Positions 10,795-22,097 of a DNA stretch of 64,000 nucleotides are shown in pieces. The notes under the pieces are model-generated. The model made no database searches. It saw only the letters and a list, made by a program, of their open reading frames with translations, and was not told the DNA's origin. How positions within the stretch are numbered: position 1 is the stretch's first letter; each line of letters opens with the position of its first letter. The stretch comes from Isoetes taiwanensis (lineage: Eukaryota > Streptophyta > Lycopodiopsida > Isoetales > Isoetaceae). Both the position numbers and the translations under genes were made by a program. The stretch spans positions 2,916,001 to 2,980,000 of the forward strand of contig JAJEKV010000026.1 in assembly GCA_021234155.1 (NCBI GenBank). Direction: 5' to 3'.

Positions 10795-12355
10795 ATGCCA
10801 CGTGTGCCAAGTGGGTGCCACCTAGGCCTAAGGGTATCAACATGCCACATGTGCCAAGTGGGTGCCACCTAGGCCTAAGGGTATCAACATAATCTCAAAG
10901 TGTTATTACACATAATTACTCTGACTTGCCACCTAGGTGTAAGGAAGTGCCACGCAGCCACGTGTACCAAGTGGGTGCCACCTAGGCCTAAGGGTATCAA
11001 CATGCCACGTGTGCCAAGTGGGTGCCACCTAGGCCTAAGGGTATCAACATAATCTCAAAGTGTTATTACACATAATTACTCTGACTTGCCACCCAGGGTG
11101 TAAGGAAGTGCCACGCAGCCACGTGTGCCAAGTGGGTGCCACCTAGGCCTAAGGGTATCAACATGCCACGCAGCTGTGCCAAGTGGGTGCCACCTAGGCC
11201 TAAGGGTATCAACATAATCTCAAAGTGTTATTACACATAATTACTCGACTTGCCACCTAGGTGTAAGGAAGTGCCACGCAGCCATGTGTACCAAGTGGGT
11301 GCCACCTAGGCCTAAGGGTATCAACATGCCACGTGTGCCAAGTGGGTGCCACCTAGGCCTAAGGGTATCAACATAATCTCAAAGTGTTATTACACATAAT
11401 TACTCTGACTTGCCACCTAGGTGTAAGGAAGTGCCACGCAGCCACGCAGCCAAGTGGGTGCCATCTAGGCCTAAGGGTATCAACATGCCACGTGTGCCAA
11501 GTGGGTGCCACCTAGGCCTAAGGGTATCAACATAATCTCAAAGTGTTATTACACATAATTACTTCGACTTGCCACCTAGGTGTAAGGAAGTGCCACGTGT
11601 GCCCACGTGTGCCAAGTGGGTGCCACCTAGGCCTAAGGATATCAACATGCCACGTGTGCCAAGTGGGTGCCACCTAGGCCTAATGGTATCAACATAATCT
11701 CAAAGTGTTATTACACATAATTACTCTGACTTGCCACCTAGGTGTAAGGAAGTGCCACGTGTGCCACGTGTGCCAAGTGGGTGCCACCTAGGCCTAAGGA
11801 TATCAACATGCCAGGTGTGCCAAGTGGGTGCCACCTAGGCCTAAGGGTATCAACATAATCTCAAAGTGTTATTACACATAATTACTCTGACTTGCCACCT
11901 AGGTGTAAGGAAGTGCCACGTGTGCCACGTGTGCCAAGTGGGTGCCACCTAGGCCTAAGGATATCAACATGCCACGTGTGCCAAGTGGGTGCCACCTAGG
12001 CCTAAGGGTATCAACATGCCACGTGTGCCAAGTGGGTGCCACCTAGGCCTAAGGGTATCAACATAATCTCAAAGTGTTATTACACATAATTACTCGACTT
12101 GCCACCTAGGTGTAAAAGAAGTGCCACGTGTGCCACGTGTGTGCCAAGTGGGTGCCACCTAGGCCTAAGGGTATCAACATGCCACGTGTGCCAAGTGGGT
12201 GCCACCTAGGCCTAAGGGTATCAACATAATCTCAAAGTGTTATTACACATAATTACTCTGACTTGCCACCTAGGTGTAAGGAAGTGCCACGTGTGCCACG
12301 TGTGCCAAGTGGGTGCCACGTGTGCCAAGTGTGCCACGTGTGCCAAGTGGGTTTT
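10795..12355. repeat. Satellite array with about 160-bp higher-order repeat
   Basis: The array combines a roughly 47-bp subunit (containing GCCACGTGTGCCAAGTGGG and CCTAGGCCTAAGGGTATC), usually in two copies, with a roughly 66-bp spacer beginning AATCTCAAAGTGTTATTAC. Spacer starts lie at 10891, 11051, 11216, 11375, 11534, 11696, 11857, 12065 and 12228, giving spacings of 160, 165, 159, 159, 162, 161, 208 and 163. The 208-bp interval contains one extra 47-bp subunit. The palindromes CACGTG, CCTAGG and AGGCCT recur throughout. No long ORF. Confidence 0.95.
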
Positions 12356-13288
12356 TGGGATGCAATTTGCTATTTCAGGAAGTGCATTGTTTAGGACTCA
12401 TAAAATAAATTTGAATGGTCCTTGAAGAGTGCGCGACCAGACCCTAGTGAACAGTAAATATTTCAATGGCTAACCTTTATGATAGGAAGGTTATTGAAGC
12501 AAAAATTCTCAACACACATGAGTTGCTTTTGTTTCGAAAAGAATTTGAAAAAAGGCCCATAACAGTTGAATAGCATTGGTATTTGGTAAGCTCGGGCAGT
12601 TTCAACTTATATTGAAGTTCCAGCTTATATTGAAGTTCTGGCTATTAGGTAAGCTCGGGCAGTTCCAACATATATTGAAGTTCCAGCTTATATTGAAGTT
12701 CTGTGAATCCTCTAACAATTTACTCGAGATTTGATGCTCCCTAGCAACCATGTCTGTATGAATTTTGACTAATGGAAATGTTCATGTTTGTATGAATTTT
12801 GACTAATATCAGAATAACAAAATAACAAGCAAATATGAGAACAACAAAAATCTGAGAATTACTAAAATATGAGAACAACAAAGCTGAGCTGAGCTGAGCT
12901 ATAGTCATATGTAGATTCAAAGCTTAGGATTAAGAGTATTTATCCTTGTTTGAGCAAATCTGAGCAATTATGATAAATCAAAATCTGAGAGGAATTCTCA
13001 GCAAACATTTATCTGAGTCAACAGTATGAATCCATTGAGATAGTTGTGACCTGCAACAAGTGAAAGGTATCAATGGAAATGATGTCTAAAACAGTAACCT
13101 TACATTCAACTAACATTACAAAATGTACTGCGGGGTGTTAGTCTTCATCATCCGATAATACATCCGTAGATTGTCCAAGATCTTCTCACTATCGGCCTCT
13201 CGAGTGTGTATACGATCTTGCCCTTCACTTTCGGTGTTTTGCTTGTGGCATGTCCACTTTAATTGCACAAATTTGGGTTATGTAAACT
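12356..13288. other. Non-coding stretch with a 63-bp tandem duplication
   Basis: No gene is seen. A segment starting GGTAAGCTCGGGCAGTT occurs at 12,585 and again at 12,648 (period 63), each copy holding two TATATTGAAGTTC motifs. Confidence 0.5.
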
Positions 13289-13303
13289 ATCGCCTTTGGC
13301 TCA

Positions 13304-16267
13304 TTAGAGCATAAAACATAGCTTGTAATGTGATCTTGGTACCTTTTCAAAATAAGTACCTTCAAGAAGTTCCTCTCCTCTATAAAATATTTGTCCATTT
13401 AACTCAAAGTCTTCCTCCACAACATACTTAGTCTTTGTGCATAGTACCATCCAAAATAGGGCACCCTCTTCATTATCCTTTGGAGCTACCACAAAGAAGC
13501 GTATCACCTACTATTACGGCATCACTCAACATGGCTGACCTCAAGAGAAAATTGTTCTTTTGGTTTGTGTAGCTCAAATTCATCAGCTAGAACCTTGCTA
13601 GGTTCAATAACTACAAGCTTCCAATCATCTACATACTCTTTGTTCATACATTTACCCCATTGAGCATCAAGGCAATTTGCACAAAAGCATGACAAACACC
13701 TTACCCGCAATTGGGTAGGGCATTCGGATTAAATGCATGAACAGAATGGATGTTTCGTGTCCTCCATTGTCTCTGCTTTTAAAGGTTGTTTCTATTCACC
13801 CCCACCACTTCCCAAAACCATCTTCAGATTGGCTTCTTGTTCACACTAGATGATGGAGCCACGGATGAGAAGCTCTCCTAGCTATCTTCACTATATCTGC
13901 TTTTTATTCTATTTTCAGATCTTGCTTGTCTCTTCATCAATTCCCTCAACCATCTCTTCAATTCTGCAGCTTTTCCATCATGCTCCCCTTTCCCATGGTT
14001 GGAACAAAAAAGTTCCACATCATCAGATATGTGTGGCATGTGCATACCTTCCGGCAAAGTAAAAGGTCTTGCTGCCTTAAACCGAGATGCTTTGCTCCAT
14101 CCGAAAAAGACCCAATGTTTATTTGGATCCATTCCTTGTTGTTGCATAAATTCATAATGCATCATAAATGCATCTTGAACAAACAAAGTATCATGCTTTG
14201 TGTCATCCGATATATAATAATGGGTATCCTTCATCACATCATTTGATACAGGATCTACAAAGTATGTAATATGCACTAAGATAGTAACTTTGTTTGCTAG
14301 TCCAATATGCATTGGACCTGATTTTGTAGCCGGATACTAAAGTTCTCGAAGAAAATCTACAAACCCACAAAAGAGTACACAGTGGAAGATTTTCCAAAGA
14401 ACTCCTTAAATTGCTTGGCCCGCCACTTATGCCCGAAACTATGCAAAGGAAATTTAGCCAACTGTCAATTAACTTGTGTACTAAAGCTCATGGCTCGGTT
14501 TCTTTCCACAAACGCTTCAAGATTTTCTTTGGCTTTCCCCACTTATCTTTTCCACCTTCTTCATAATCCCAAAGACTCCCAACTAATGTGATCCTTCGAT
14601 TACTAACTCTAGTGGACATATGGATAGGCTGGGATATACCACAATTAGTGCAAACTCCATCTATGCAATCTTTTTTGGAATTCCCGGTTCTCCTCCTTTG
14701 CACAAAGAATAGACTGCCACAACTCAGAAGTTGTCTTATATTTCTTTCTCTTGGCAAAACAAGCTTCTCCCACATCTCCCACATGATGACATACATCACA
14801 TGTATCAAAAGTTGCAAGGATTCACATGTTGATTTCTCAATCTATTAAAGCCATCTAAAAGCATTTGCAACCGCGACGTGATGTATGCAACAACAAGAGT
14901 TAAATTGCTTCAATTTCAATACGTACCATGGCTTTAATTTCTCAAAAGCCCTTTGGCGGATCTTCACTTTGCGGATATTGCTCTTTGAATTTGAGGAACA
15001 TTTCGATTTGGATAATAACAACAATAGTAATCGGTTTACATGCATGATGTCTTAGGTGCAAAACTAAGACTTCACAATGACTAACTACAACTAGAACTGA
15101 ATCTATTGCACCTAAAACAAATGCCTGGTCGGGGTTTGTGGCATCTACGACTACTACTATTTGGTAAGTCAGAACTATCACCTAACACGGACCTGCACTT
15201 TTAAATCGCCACTGCTCTCATGTCACCTAAAATCGCCAACTAGAACTAACAACCGCAACTTGCAACCGCCACCGCAATCTGCTTCCCGCAACTTCGACTA
15301 TGACCTGCAACTATCTCTAAAACTACGGCCTTTAAGTGCAAGGTAAGTCCATAACATGTCACACTGTAACCTGTAACTTGGACTGCAACCTGCAAATGCA
15401 TACTGTAACATGGAACTAAAACATAAGTTACTACTATGGTTGGGACTCCAACTTGCAAGTATCTCACAACTACATAGTGCCTAAATCATTTAGGAAAATT
15501 AGCAAACACCATTCATCAAACACATATATTTGAGTTCAATCTAACCAAATAAAATACATCAAACATGCTACCAAAACTTTGGAAACAAGTAAGCGCAAAA
15601 TAAGGCAATAAACTAACCTGTGTATCTTCCAGATAATGAGTTGCATGCTCCTCTTTAACATTCTTCTCCAACCTTTTATATCTCACGTCTTTTACATTTG
15701 GCGAGACCCTTGTATTTATGTCCCAAAAATTCTGGACCAACTCAATAATATCATTTCCAATTGAATCGATCCTCTTTGACCTTTTATAAAACACCCATCC
15801 AGTTTTATTAGTGACTATCTCCTTGTGTTTATCCCTTGCAATCGCAATATTTCTTGGATGGATTCCCAAAACTTTTCCCAAACTTCTCTTACTAACAATT
15901 TCATTTGGTGCAACCTTGTCCAATAGACATCGCAAGTACACTCTCCTTTGACCATAGAATCTGTCTGAGTAGAAGATTTTACCGATTTGGATATTTTCTC
16001 TAATATTATCAATTAAATGGTTCTTCACCTCCATATTCTGAATTGGTCATCAAGAAACTCTGCAACTTCCTTTTGCTTCATGAACTCCTTTAGAACTTCT
16101 CTCTTTGCTTCATTTGTCCATTCGAGAAGTTTTCTCACAAAGAAGAGTACTAAACTAGCTACAATCTTATTCTTTTGAATTTTACTATGGCTGGTACTAG
16201 TAGAACCCTCTTGCATAATAGTCATCAATTCCTGTTTTCTACGTTTTCTCTGCATTCTTTTTTTCAA
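13304..16267 (-). pseudogene. Decayed transposase-like gene (HGKGEHDG family)
   Basis: A series of minus-strand frames reads in the order expected for a large uncharacterised transposon-borne plant protein. 16,034-15,516 has LGIHPRNIAIARDKHKE and THYLEDTQVSLL. 14,817-14,488 has a Cys cluster with CIDGVCTNCG. 14,312-13,878 has NKVTILVHITYFVDP, YISDDTKHDTLFVQ, KHWVFFGW and NHGKGEHDG. 13,710-13,522 has RCLSCFCANCLDAQWGKC. From memory, relatives carry an acidic residue just before the Gly of the WSDG-like motif; here FFGW is seen, which may mean loss of an active-site residue. Several frameshifts, and perhaps introns, separate the blocks. No TIRs were identified. The assignment to a transposase superfamily is inference. 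Confidence 0.6.
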
Positions 16268-16859
16268 AGTTTCACCTTTCTGTTGTTCTCTTTCTTTTCC
16301 TTTTGGAATTATGCATTTGTATCTTCCATCACTAGATATAATTATCGGAAGAATGGAGAAGTAATGAGGCTTACCGATTCCGGCCTAATGTCATGTTTGC
16401 AAAAAATAAACCCGGATGCCAAAAATCACGCAATTACCCAAAGATAGAAACAACGAGGATTCTTCTCAGTTATACATCCCAAATCTCATTGCTCCAATCT
16501 AGTAACAAGGAAGCTTTCATTTCATTAGTTCTCCTCAACGTTTATGGTGTTGCAAATGTAATCTGAAAAAGAAAAACTAAACGTATGTAAAAGATAGGTT
16601 TACCGTGTTGGCATGGTTGCATCAGTAGGTCTTGATTCATGGGATCATCCTCTATCCTCTGGTCAAGCATTGAGACCTATCTGATAGCACCGAGCTTGCT
16701 TCTTGGGACGGAACTTTTGGCCCGAGGTTCTTGGAAAATTTTAAAAATTTTCTACGTGGCGTGGTTGTTGCCATAAAAGGCCAAAAGAAATTAGTAAGGG
16801 AACGAGCTACTTCTTTAACTATTTTGGGGGGGGACAAGGGGGACAAGCTAATCGAACCA

Positions 16860-17429
16860 CTATAGTGTGCTTCCACCCACGCCTTTATGGAGTTTAAGCA
16901 GTTGGTCCCACATTCTTTCAATTTTCAGGCCAACCTTATCAACCCTAACAAATACAGCATTATTTTGCAAGGATTGAATTCTTGATGCTATAGCATTGGA
17001 TTGGAGTTTAATACCTTTGAAAGAGAGAACAGTTGGCGGGGTTCGAACTTTCATGACATCCAATTGGTTTGCCAGTTCTTGATCAGTGAAGATTTCTTGA
17101 GTTGGCCTCGGAGGTCCATTTCTGATAGGAATACCATTTGCATCAAGGACTGGATCACCATTGTAGCCCGGGTCTTTAGAGAGATCATCCCAGATTGGCG
17201 TGGATCGATCAAGATGATACATTCCTTTTGATTTCAGACCTGGGTCAGAAAAGTCTCCAAATTTTATGAAAGAAGAGGGTTGCTCATGAAATTTACTTAA
17301 CTGGGAAAGCAAATCGGCTCGATCACTGGCTGGCAGGAGCATAAACTCGTGAAGAAACGAAATAGAACTGATGTTTAGGGTTTTAGCAGGGGGATATTTA
17401 GTTTTTTTGGAATTTTCATCCGAAGCCAT
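16860..17429 (-). CDS. Unrecognised 189-residue ORF, possibly LINE-derived
   Basis: An intact frame from an ATG at 17,429 (MASDENSKKTKYPPAK) to 16,860. It contains FLHEFMLLPASDRADLL and a Pro/Asp-rich middle (RNGPPRPTQEIFTDQELA), and ends in AVFVRVDKVGLKIERMW. The last part vaguely resembles the N-terminal region of plant LINE ORF1, and overlapping frames run on to 16,652, but the match is weak. I do not assign a function. Confidence 0.3.
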   Translation of the reverse strand: MASDENSKKTKYPPAKTLNISSISFLHEFMLLPASDRADLLSQLSKFHEQPSSFIKFGDFSDPGLKSKGMYHLDRSTPIWDDLSKDPGYNGDPVLDANGIPIRNGPPRPTQEIFTDQELANQLDVMKVRTPPTVLSFKGIKLQSNAIASRIQSLQNNAVFVRVDKVGLKIERMWDQLLKLHKGVGGSTL

Positions 17430-17612
17430 TAAAAATTGGAAAAGGCAGGAGACAACAACAAATGGAAGAGAGGAAACGAAAAAAAAAGAGGGGAAGCTAA
17501 TAAATGGAAGCAGAGAGGAGGATGAAGAGCAGGAGAGCTAGCTATCAATTAGAAGGATCAGAAAACCAAAGATATGCTAAGAATTGCAAAAAAGGCCTAA
17601 ATCTAGTTAAAA

Positions 17613-17909
17613 TTATTGCTCAGAGTAGACTTTCACAATAATCTTTTCCTCCACCCAATCACAATTGACTCTAAATATTCCTGTTGCCGAGATATGTCTG
17701 CTTCCAATGAATTCTTCTAACCAAGAATCAAGCATTTGGACTTCAAATTCTGTGCAGCTCGGAACAAAGGTGTATTCTTTCTGGAAAAGATGGTCTGGAA
17801 ACCACTGATCTACAATTAAAGCGTTCCACAGATCAGAAGGAGAGCCACTCAAAAAACCACATGTAAATCTTGCACCCTGTTTGACAATAGCAAAAATCTT
17901 AGTATCCAT
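17613..17909 (-). CDS. Unrecognised 98-residue ORF
   Basis: A minus-strand frame with protein-like composition (MDTKIFAIVKQGARFTCGF, WFPDHLFQKEYTFVPS, LDSWLEEFIGSRHISATG). It is 180 bp upstream of the 17,429 ORF on the same strand, so the two could belong to one element. No family is recognised. Confidence 0.25.
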   Translation of the reverse strand: MDTKIFAIVKQGARFTCGFLSGSPSDLWNALIVDQWFPDHLFQKEYTFVPSCTEFEVQMLDSWLEEFIGSRHISATGIFRVNCDWVEEKIIVKVYSEQ

Positions 17910-18171
17910 AGAAAGCTAAGAATTAGGAGATTCCGAATTTGCTGACCCTCTACAGGGCCAGCTAGTAAAATCCTTCGAAATCACTGTCAAACTGGGATCA
18001 ATTCAGAGGGAGAGGTCGAAATTCTGCCAAGAAATGGTTTATAACCGAAAAGGAGGGAAAAGACAAGAAAAACAAGATTTTAGGCGCACGCCCCATTTTC
18101 AGAATGCCTCAATCAAAATCGTAGGAGCCACCCATTCGAACATATTTGTAAGTGGACAACTCCATAAATCG

Positions 18172-18349
18172 CCATGCTGCCTGCAAGAGAGATAATAGCA
18201 CTATTGGTCGCCAACATCTATGCATTAGACAACATAAATTTCTCAGTCTGTAATATGCATCCATGCTGCCTGCAAGAGAGATAATAGCACTATTGGTCGC
18301 CAACATCTATGCATTAGACAACATAAATTTCTCAGTCTGTAATATGCAT
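18172..18349. repeat. Perfect 89-bp tandem duplication
   Basis: Two adjacent copies (18,172-18,260 and 18,261-18,349), each starting CCATGCTGCCTGCAAGAG and ending GTCTGTAATATGCAT, with no difference that I can see. This points to a recent duplication or an assembly artefact. Confidence 0.9.
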
Positions 18350-21300
18350 CTAATTATATTGATTAATGATGTTGTTCTTTGTCTTCTATTACCATCTAAT
18401 CATATAAAACCTAGATAATATATTCTTGCCTTGGATCACATGCTTTAGACGGTTCCGAACACTTGTTGCCTTAGTGGATACTTGTTTGTTGCCCACTTTA
18501 GTTTTCCATGGATTTTCATGCAAGTACTCTCATCATGTTCCAATCTATCACGTAGTATTACTATATAATTGAGTCATACTTGAATACTATCTCTGTTTTG
18601 GCTGCACCATTTGTGCGAAGAAGATTAGAGTTTGTTGCAACATCTGCACCATTTGTGTGAAGAAGATTATAGTTTGTGGCAAAACTCTGCTTCTATAGAG
18701 CATAAATTCTTTCAAAAAGTAACAATCATTCCATCAAAACAATGTAACTTAGTGTCTCTCAAAGCTTTGCATATAGTCATAGTTTATGTAGGTTTGCGAC
18801 TGTCCCATCTAAGATGGTTCTTAATTCTCACATTAACACTTGAGCGATCTTGCCCACATATTGTAAATGCAAGTTATCGAGAGAAAACCCCATCTTTAGA
18901 GCAATTAGTCTTGCTTCACAATCATTTCACAGCAATATGATATAACCTCTTCAGCACATTACAACTTGCAAATATCGTGATAAAGACATCTAATAGTGAT
19001 GGAACTTTCATAACCTCTTCTCCATTACCACCTCTAATATCGATACCCATATGCTCTTCAATTAAATTGCTCTGACGACGACAAGTTTTAGCTCGAGAAC
19101 CACTACAACCAAGACTTCCTTTACTTGCCTCCTTCTCTATACCATTAGAATATAAGAGATTAATACTTCATTCGGACTGCATCCCACCTTTATCACACTA
19201 GGAACAAAACGCCTTTCTTCCCTCTACCACGTCCAGAGAAAACGCATTACAAGGAACAACCAATTTTAAAAGAGTGGTCTAATAGCCATGTCAAACTGGC
19301 AGGAACAACCAATTTTAGAAAAACTGGTCCAATTTTCTGAGGATGCTATGTAGCTTGAAATATGGCTATTTGGAGACTGTATCTGTGACCCATAGGATAT
19401 TGTAGTTGCAACTATAGTTATTTTGGGCATCGCTCCTTTGCCCCAGCCAGGAGAGCTAAGTTGATCTGGGCTGATTTGGACATAAGTGTTGGGATGGGTT
19501 GGATGTTCATGCTCAGAGGTTGTTTGATACCATATAGAGCTGTTGTTTTTGAAATGGCGCATCATTAGTTCTTACCACTAGGCCTAGTACTTTATTAACG
19601 TATTATCATGACTTCAAGTTAGGTGCATACGGCTCTGTCAAAGCTTATGCTTACTCTTCTGATCATATGACCAACTTTTTTTCTGGCAGGCGAGAGTGGA
19701 ATTGTCAATAAGACAAAGGTTTGTTGTTAATATTTGATGGTGAAAAAGTTGAGAGTCTTTGCTATGGATCTGCTTCTCTTTTCTAATGGATAGAAATTCT
19801 ATTAATGTTAAGTAAATGTTACATGAACTATACATGGCAATACATCAGATAGACACCCTCCTGCACAAGTTTGAAGAGGAGTCTCACAGTGATGTAAGCA
19901 CTTGTACTTTCTTAACACCTCTACAACCAATTGTGTACCTCAGGTGTATTCTTCACGGAAGACAATTGCTATTCTTCTCTTCCATATGATCCATAATGTC
20001 CATGTCATGACATTCTATTGAATCTTCTTTTGTGTCATTCTATGTCAACCAATTTTTCAATGTATTTGGAAGTTTCATTTTGTAACTGCCGATGTTAAGC
20101 TGAATACAAAGTCTCGATGCCTAACACTTTGTCTTGCACACACATTTATAAGGAGAGATTTCCAGCAATTTTTTCCAGGTTTTAACCATGCCGTTGTTAG
20201 ATACTGGAAGCCAGAATTAAGCGAAATATAAAGGATAAATGTTTAAGAATTTATACATCTAATGGCATTTACCTTCTTAAAACAATACATGATATAGATA
20301 CAACATCCTTACAACAAAGAAGCAAGTACAAAGAGATGGCCATCATCTATTCTGCATAGAATGGAGCACAAAGAGATGGACATCATCTATTCTGCATAGA
20401 ATGAAGCATCATTTAGACGTCGACAATCTAATATAGATAATGTCTGTTGTATGTGCACTCATAATAAGATTTAGGCTCGCATTGTCAGGAGTATGGAAGG
20501 AACACGTAAGACAATTGGCTGTGACATTTTTACTCTAGAATAAATATGGCAGATGCATTTTTATAAAAACCGTAGGCCTATAATGCCTAAAACTTCTAGA
20601 CTACTGCTTGATCAGGAGCAAAGGGCAGCAAAATAACGTGGGAATGTAAAGAGCAAGGGGACCTACTATATTAACAACAAAATGACATGGAAATAGTTGA
20701 TATACTATCTCCATCTTGCCCTGCTGCATGCTATCTATTAACACCTATTATTTGCATGCCATATGTTTCTAGTGCACCAAAGAAATCCCAATCAAAGGAA
20801 AATAGAGGCGTTGCTGATGTTCCATTCTAGAAGTATGGTCCAGTTGTTAATGTGCATATAGATTTGACCAAGGTTGGGGAAGACTATATATCTAAAAAGT
20901 TAGTGTGCTCAAGCATGGCTTTTGGTCCAGATTCCCTTGTGCTTAGGCTGACTACAGCTTGCCCAAATCAATGCCTAATGACCCAATTAATAGGAGCTAT
21001 AAACATAGCCCAAGAGACAATGGGAAAATCAAGCATTTGACTACAACAGAAAAAATGTCCTATCAGTCTAGAGATTTATTTAATGTTAGTGATTTAGACA
21101 AATCTCAATAACCATATCATTTATAAGAAACACTTGCATATAGAGCTCAAAAATTACATTTGAAGTTAAATAAAACACACTATTGATGTTGTTATATAAT
21201 TGGGGAGACATGATGGGCAAATAAAAGTGGTCCAGAGCTAATTACCTAGTGTAGACCTATAGCTACTTTAAAAGACGTACCTTACCTCATCAATCAAAGT

Positions 21301-21658
21301 AAACTGAACATTAATGCTTATCTTCTTAACAACAAAACTGGCTAGCAATAACCTTCTTACAACCAAACTGGAGCATGCATACTACAAAAACTTAACAGTT
21401 TACGTTTAATCGAAGCATTTTGAAAAATGGAGATTCAACTTGACCTAAGAAAAGTAAATAATAAGTAATTGATTCGTAAAATTCTGGCTGAGATAGGAAG
21501 TACATATAAGAGCAGACATATAGATGTTAGCAATGCTCCAAGGAGCAGACATATGGAAGTTGACAACACTAAAGCATAATCCCTAGCTAGAGCCATGTCT
21601 GGCCTGACATGAAATTAACTCACAAAAAGAGAGCACAATGGATTTTCATTGATTGCCT
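18350..21658. other. Gene-poor stretch with small duplications
   Basis: No coding sequence is supported. Short tandem duplications lie at 18,602-18,685 (period 44, TGCACCATTTGTG) and 20,341-20,400 (period 40, CATCATCTATTCTGCATAGA). Confidence 0.4.
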
Positions 21659-21662
21659 TTAG

Positions 21663-21740
21663 AACAAGATTGCGTATTAAACGGGAGCAAATCATTGAAA
21701 CGAGAGCAAAAGGAATATTCCGCAAAGATTCCCTTTTTTT
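21663..21740. repeat. Element A left terminal inverted repeat
   Basis: Starts AACAAGATTGCGTATTAAAC and contains CAAAGATTCCCTTT at 21,723. It pairs with the complement of 29,982-30,040. Confidence 0.8.
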
Positions 21741-22097
21741 TTACGAAAAAGGGGGTAAAATGAGGTTAAAAAAAAAAAAGATGCATGAAATTCTATTTTG
21801 ACCCCCCGAATGACTAAATTTTTTTTTGCAACGAAAGGAATTGACTTTTTAAAGTGTCACTTTTCTTAGCAAAAGAATGTTCTTAAAGTATGTTTTAAGA
21901 GAGAAACTCTAATTTCGAGAGGATAAAATATTTAACAAAAATTGAAGTAAGTCTGTAATTGAAACCCAGAGTATTCTCAAAATTTGAAGATAGAATCTTC
22001 ATATTCACATCAAAATTCTACGCCTTTTCTAAGACTCGCTTATGTGCAAAAGTGTGAGGAGTGATGAGAGAGGGATCCGGGGCGTCCTCATGTTCAT

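Noticed and set aside
10556-12425. Plus-strand ORFs of 62-102 codons over the satellite
   Set aside because: They are translations of CATGCCATG and GCCACGTG repeats, with no protein-like composition.
16652-16921. 89-codon minus-strand ORF as a separate gene
   Set aside because: It overlaps the end of the 17,429-16,860 frame and has no recognisable domain; at best a frameshifted continuation.
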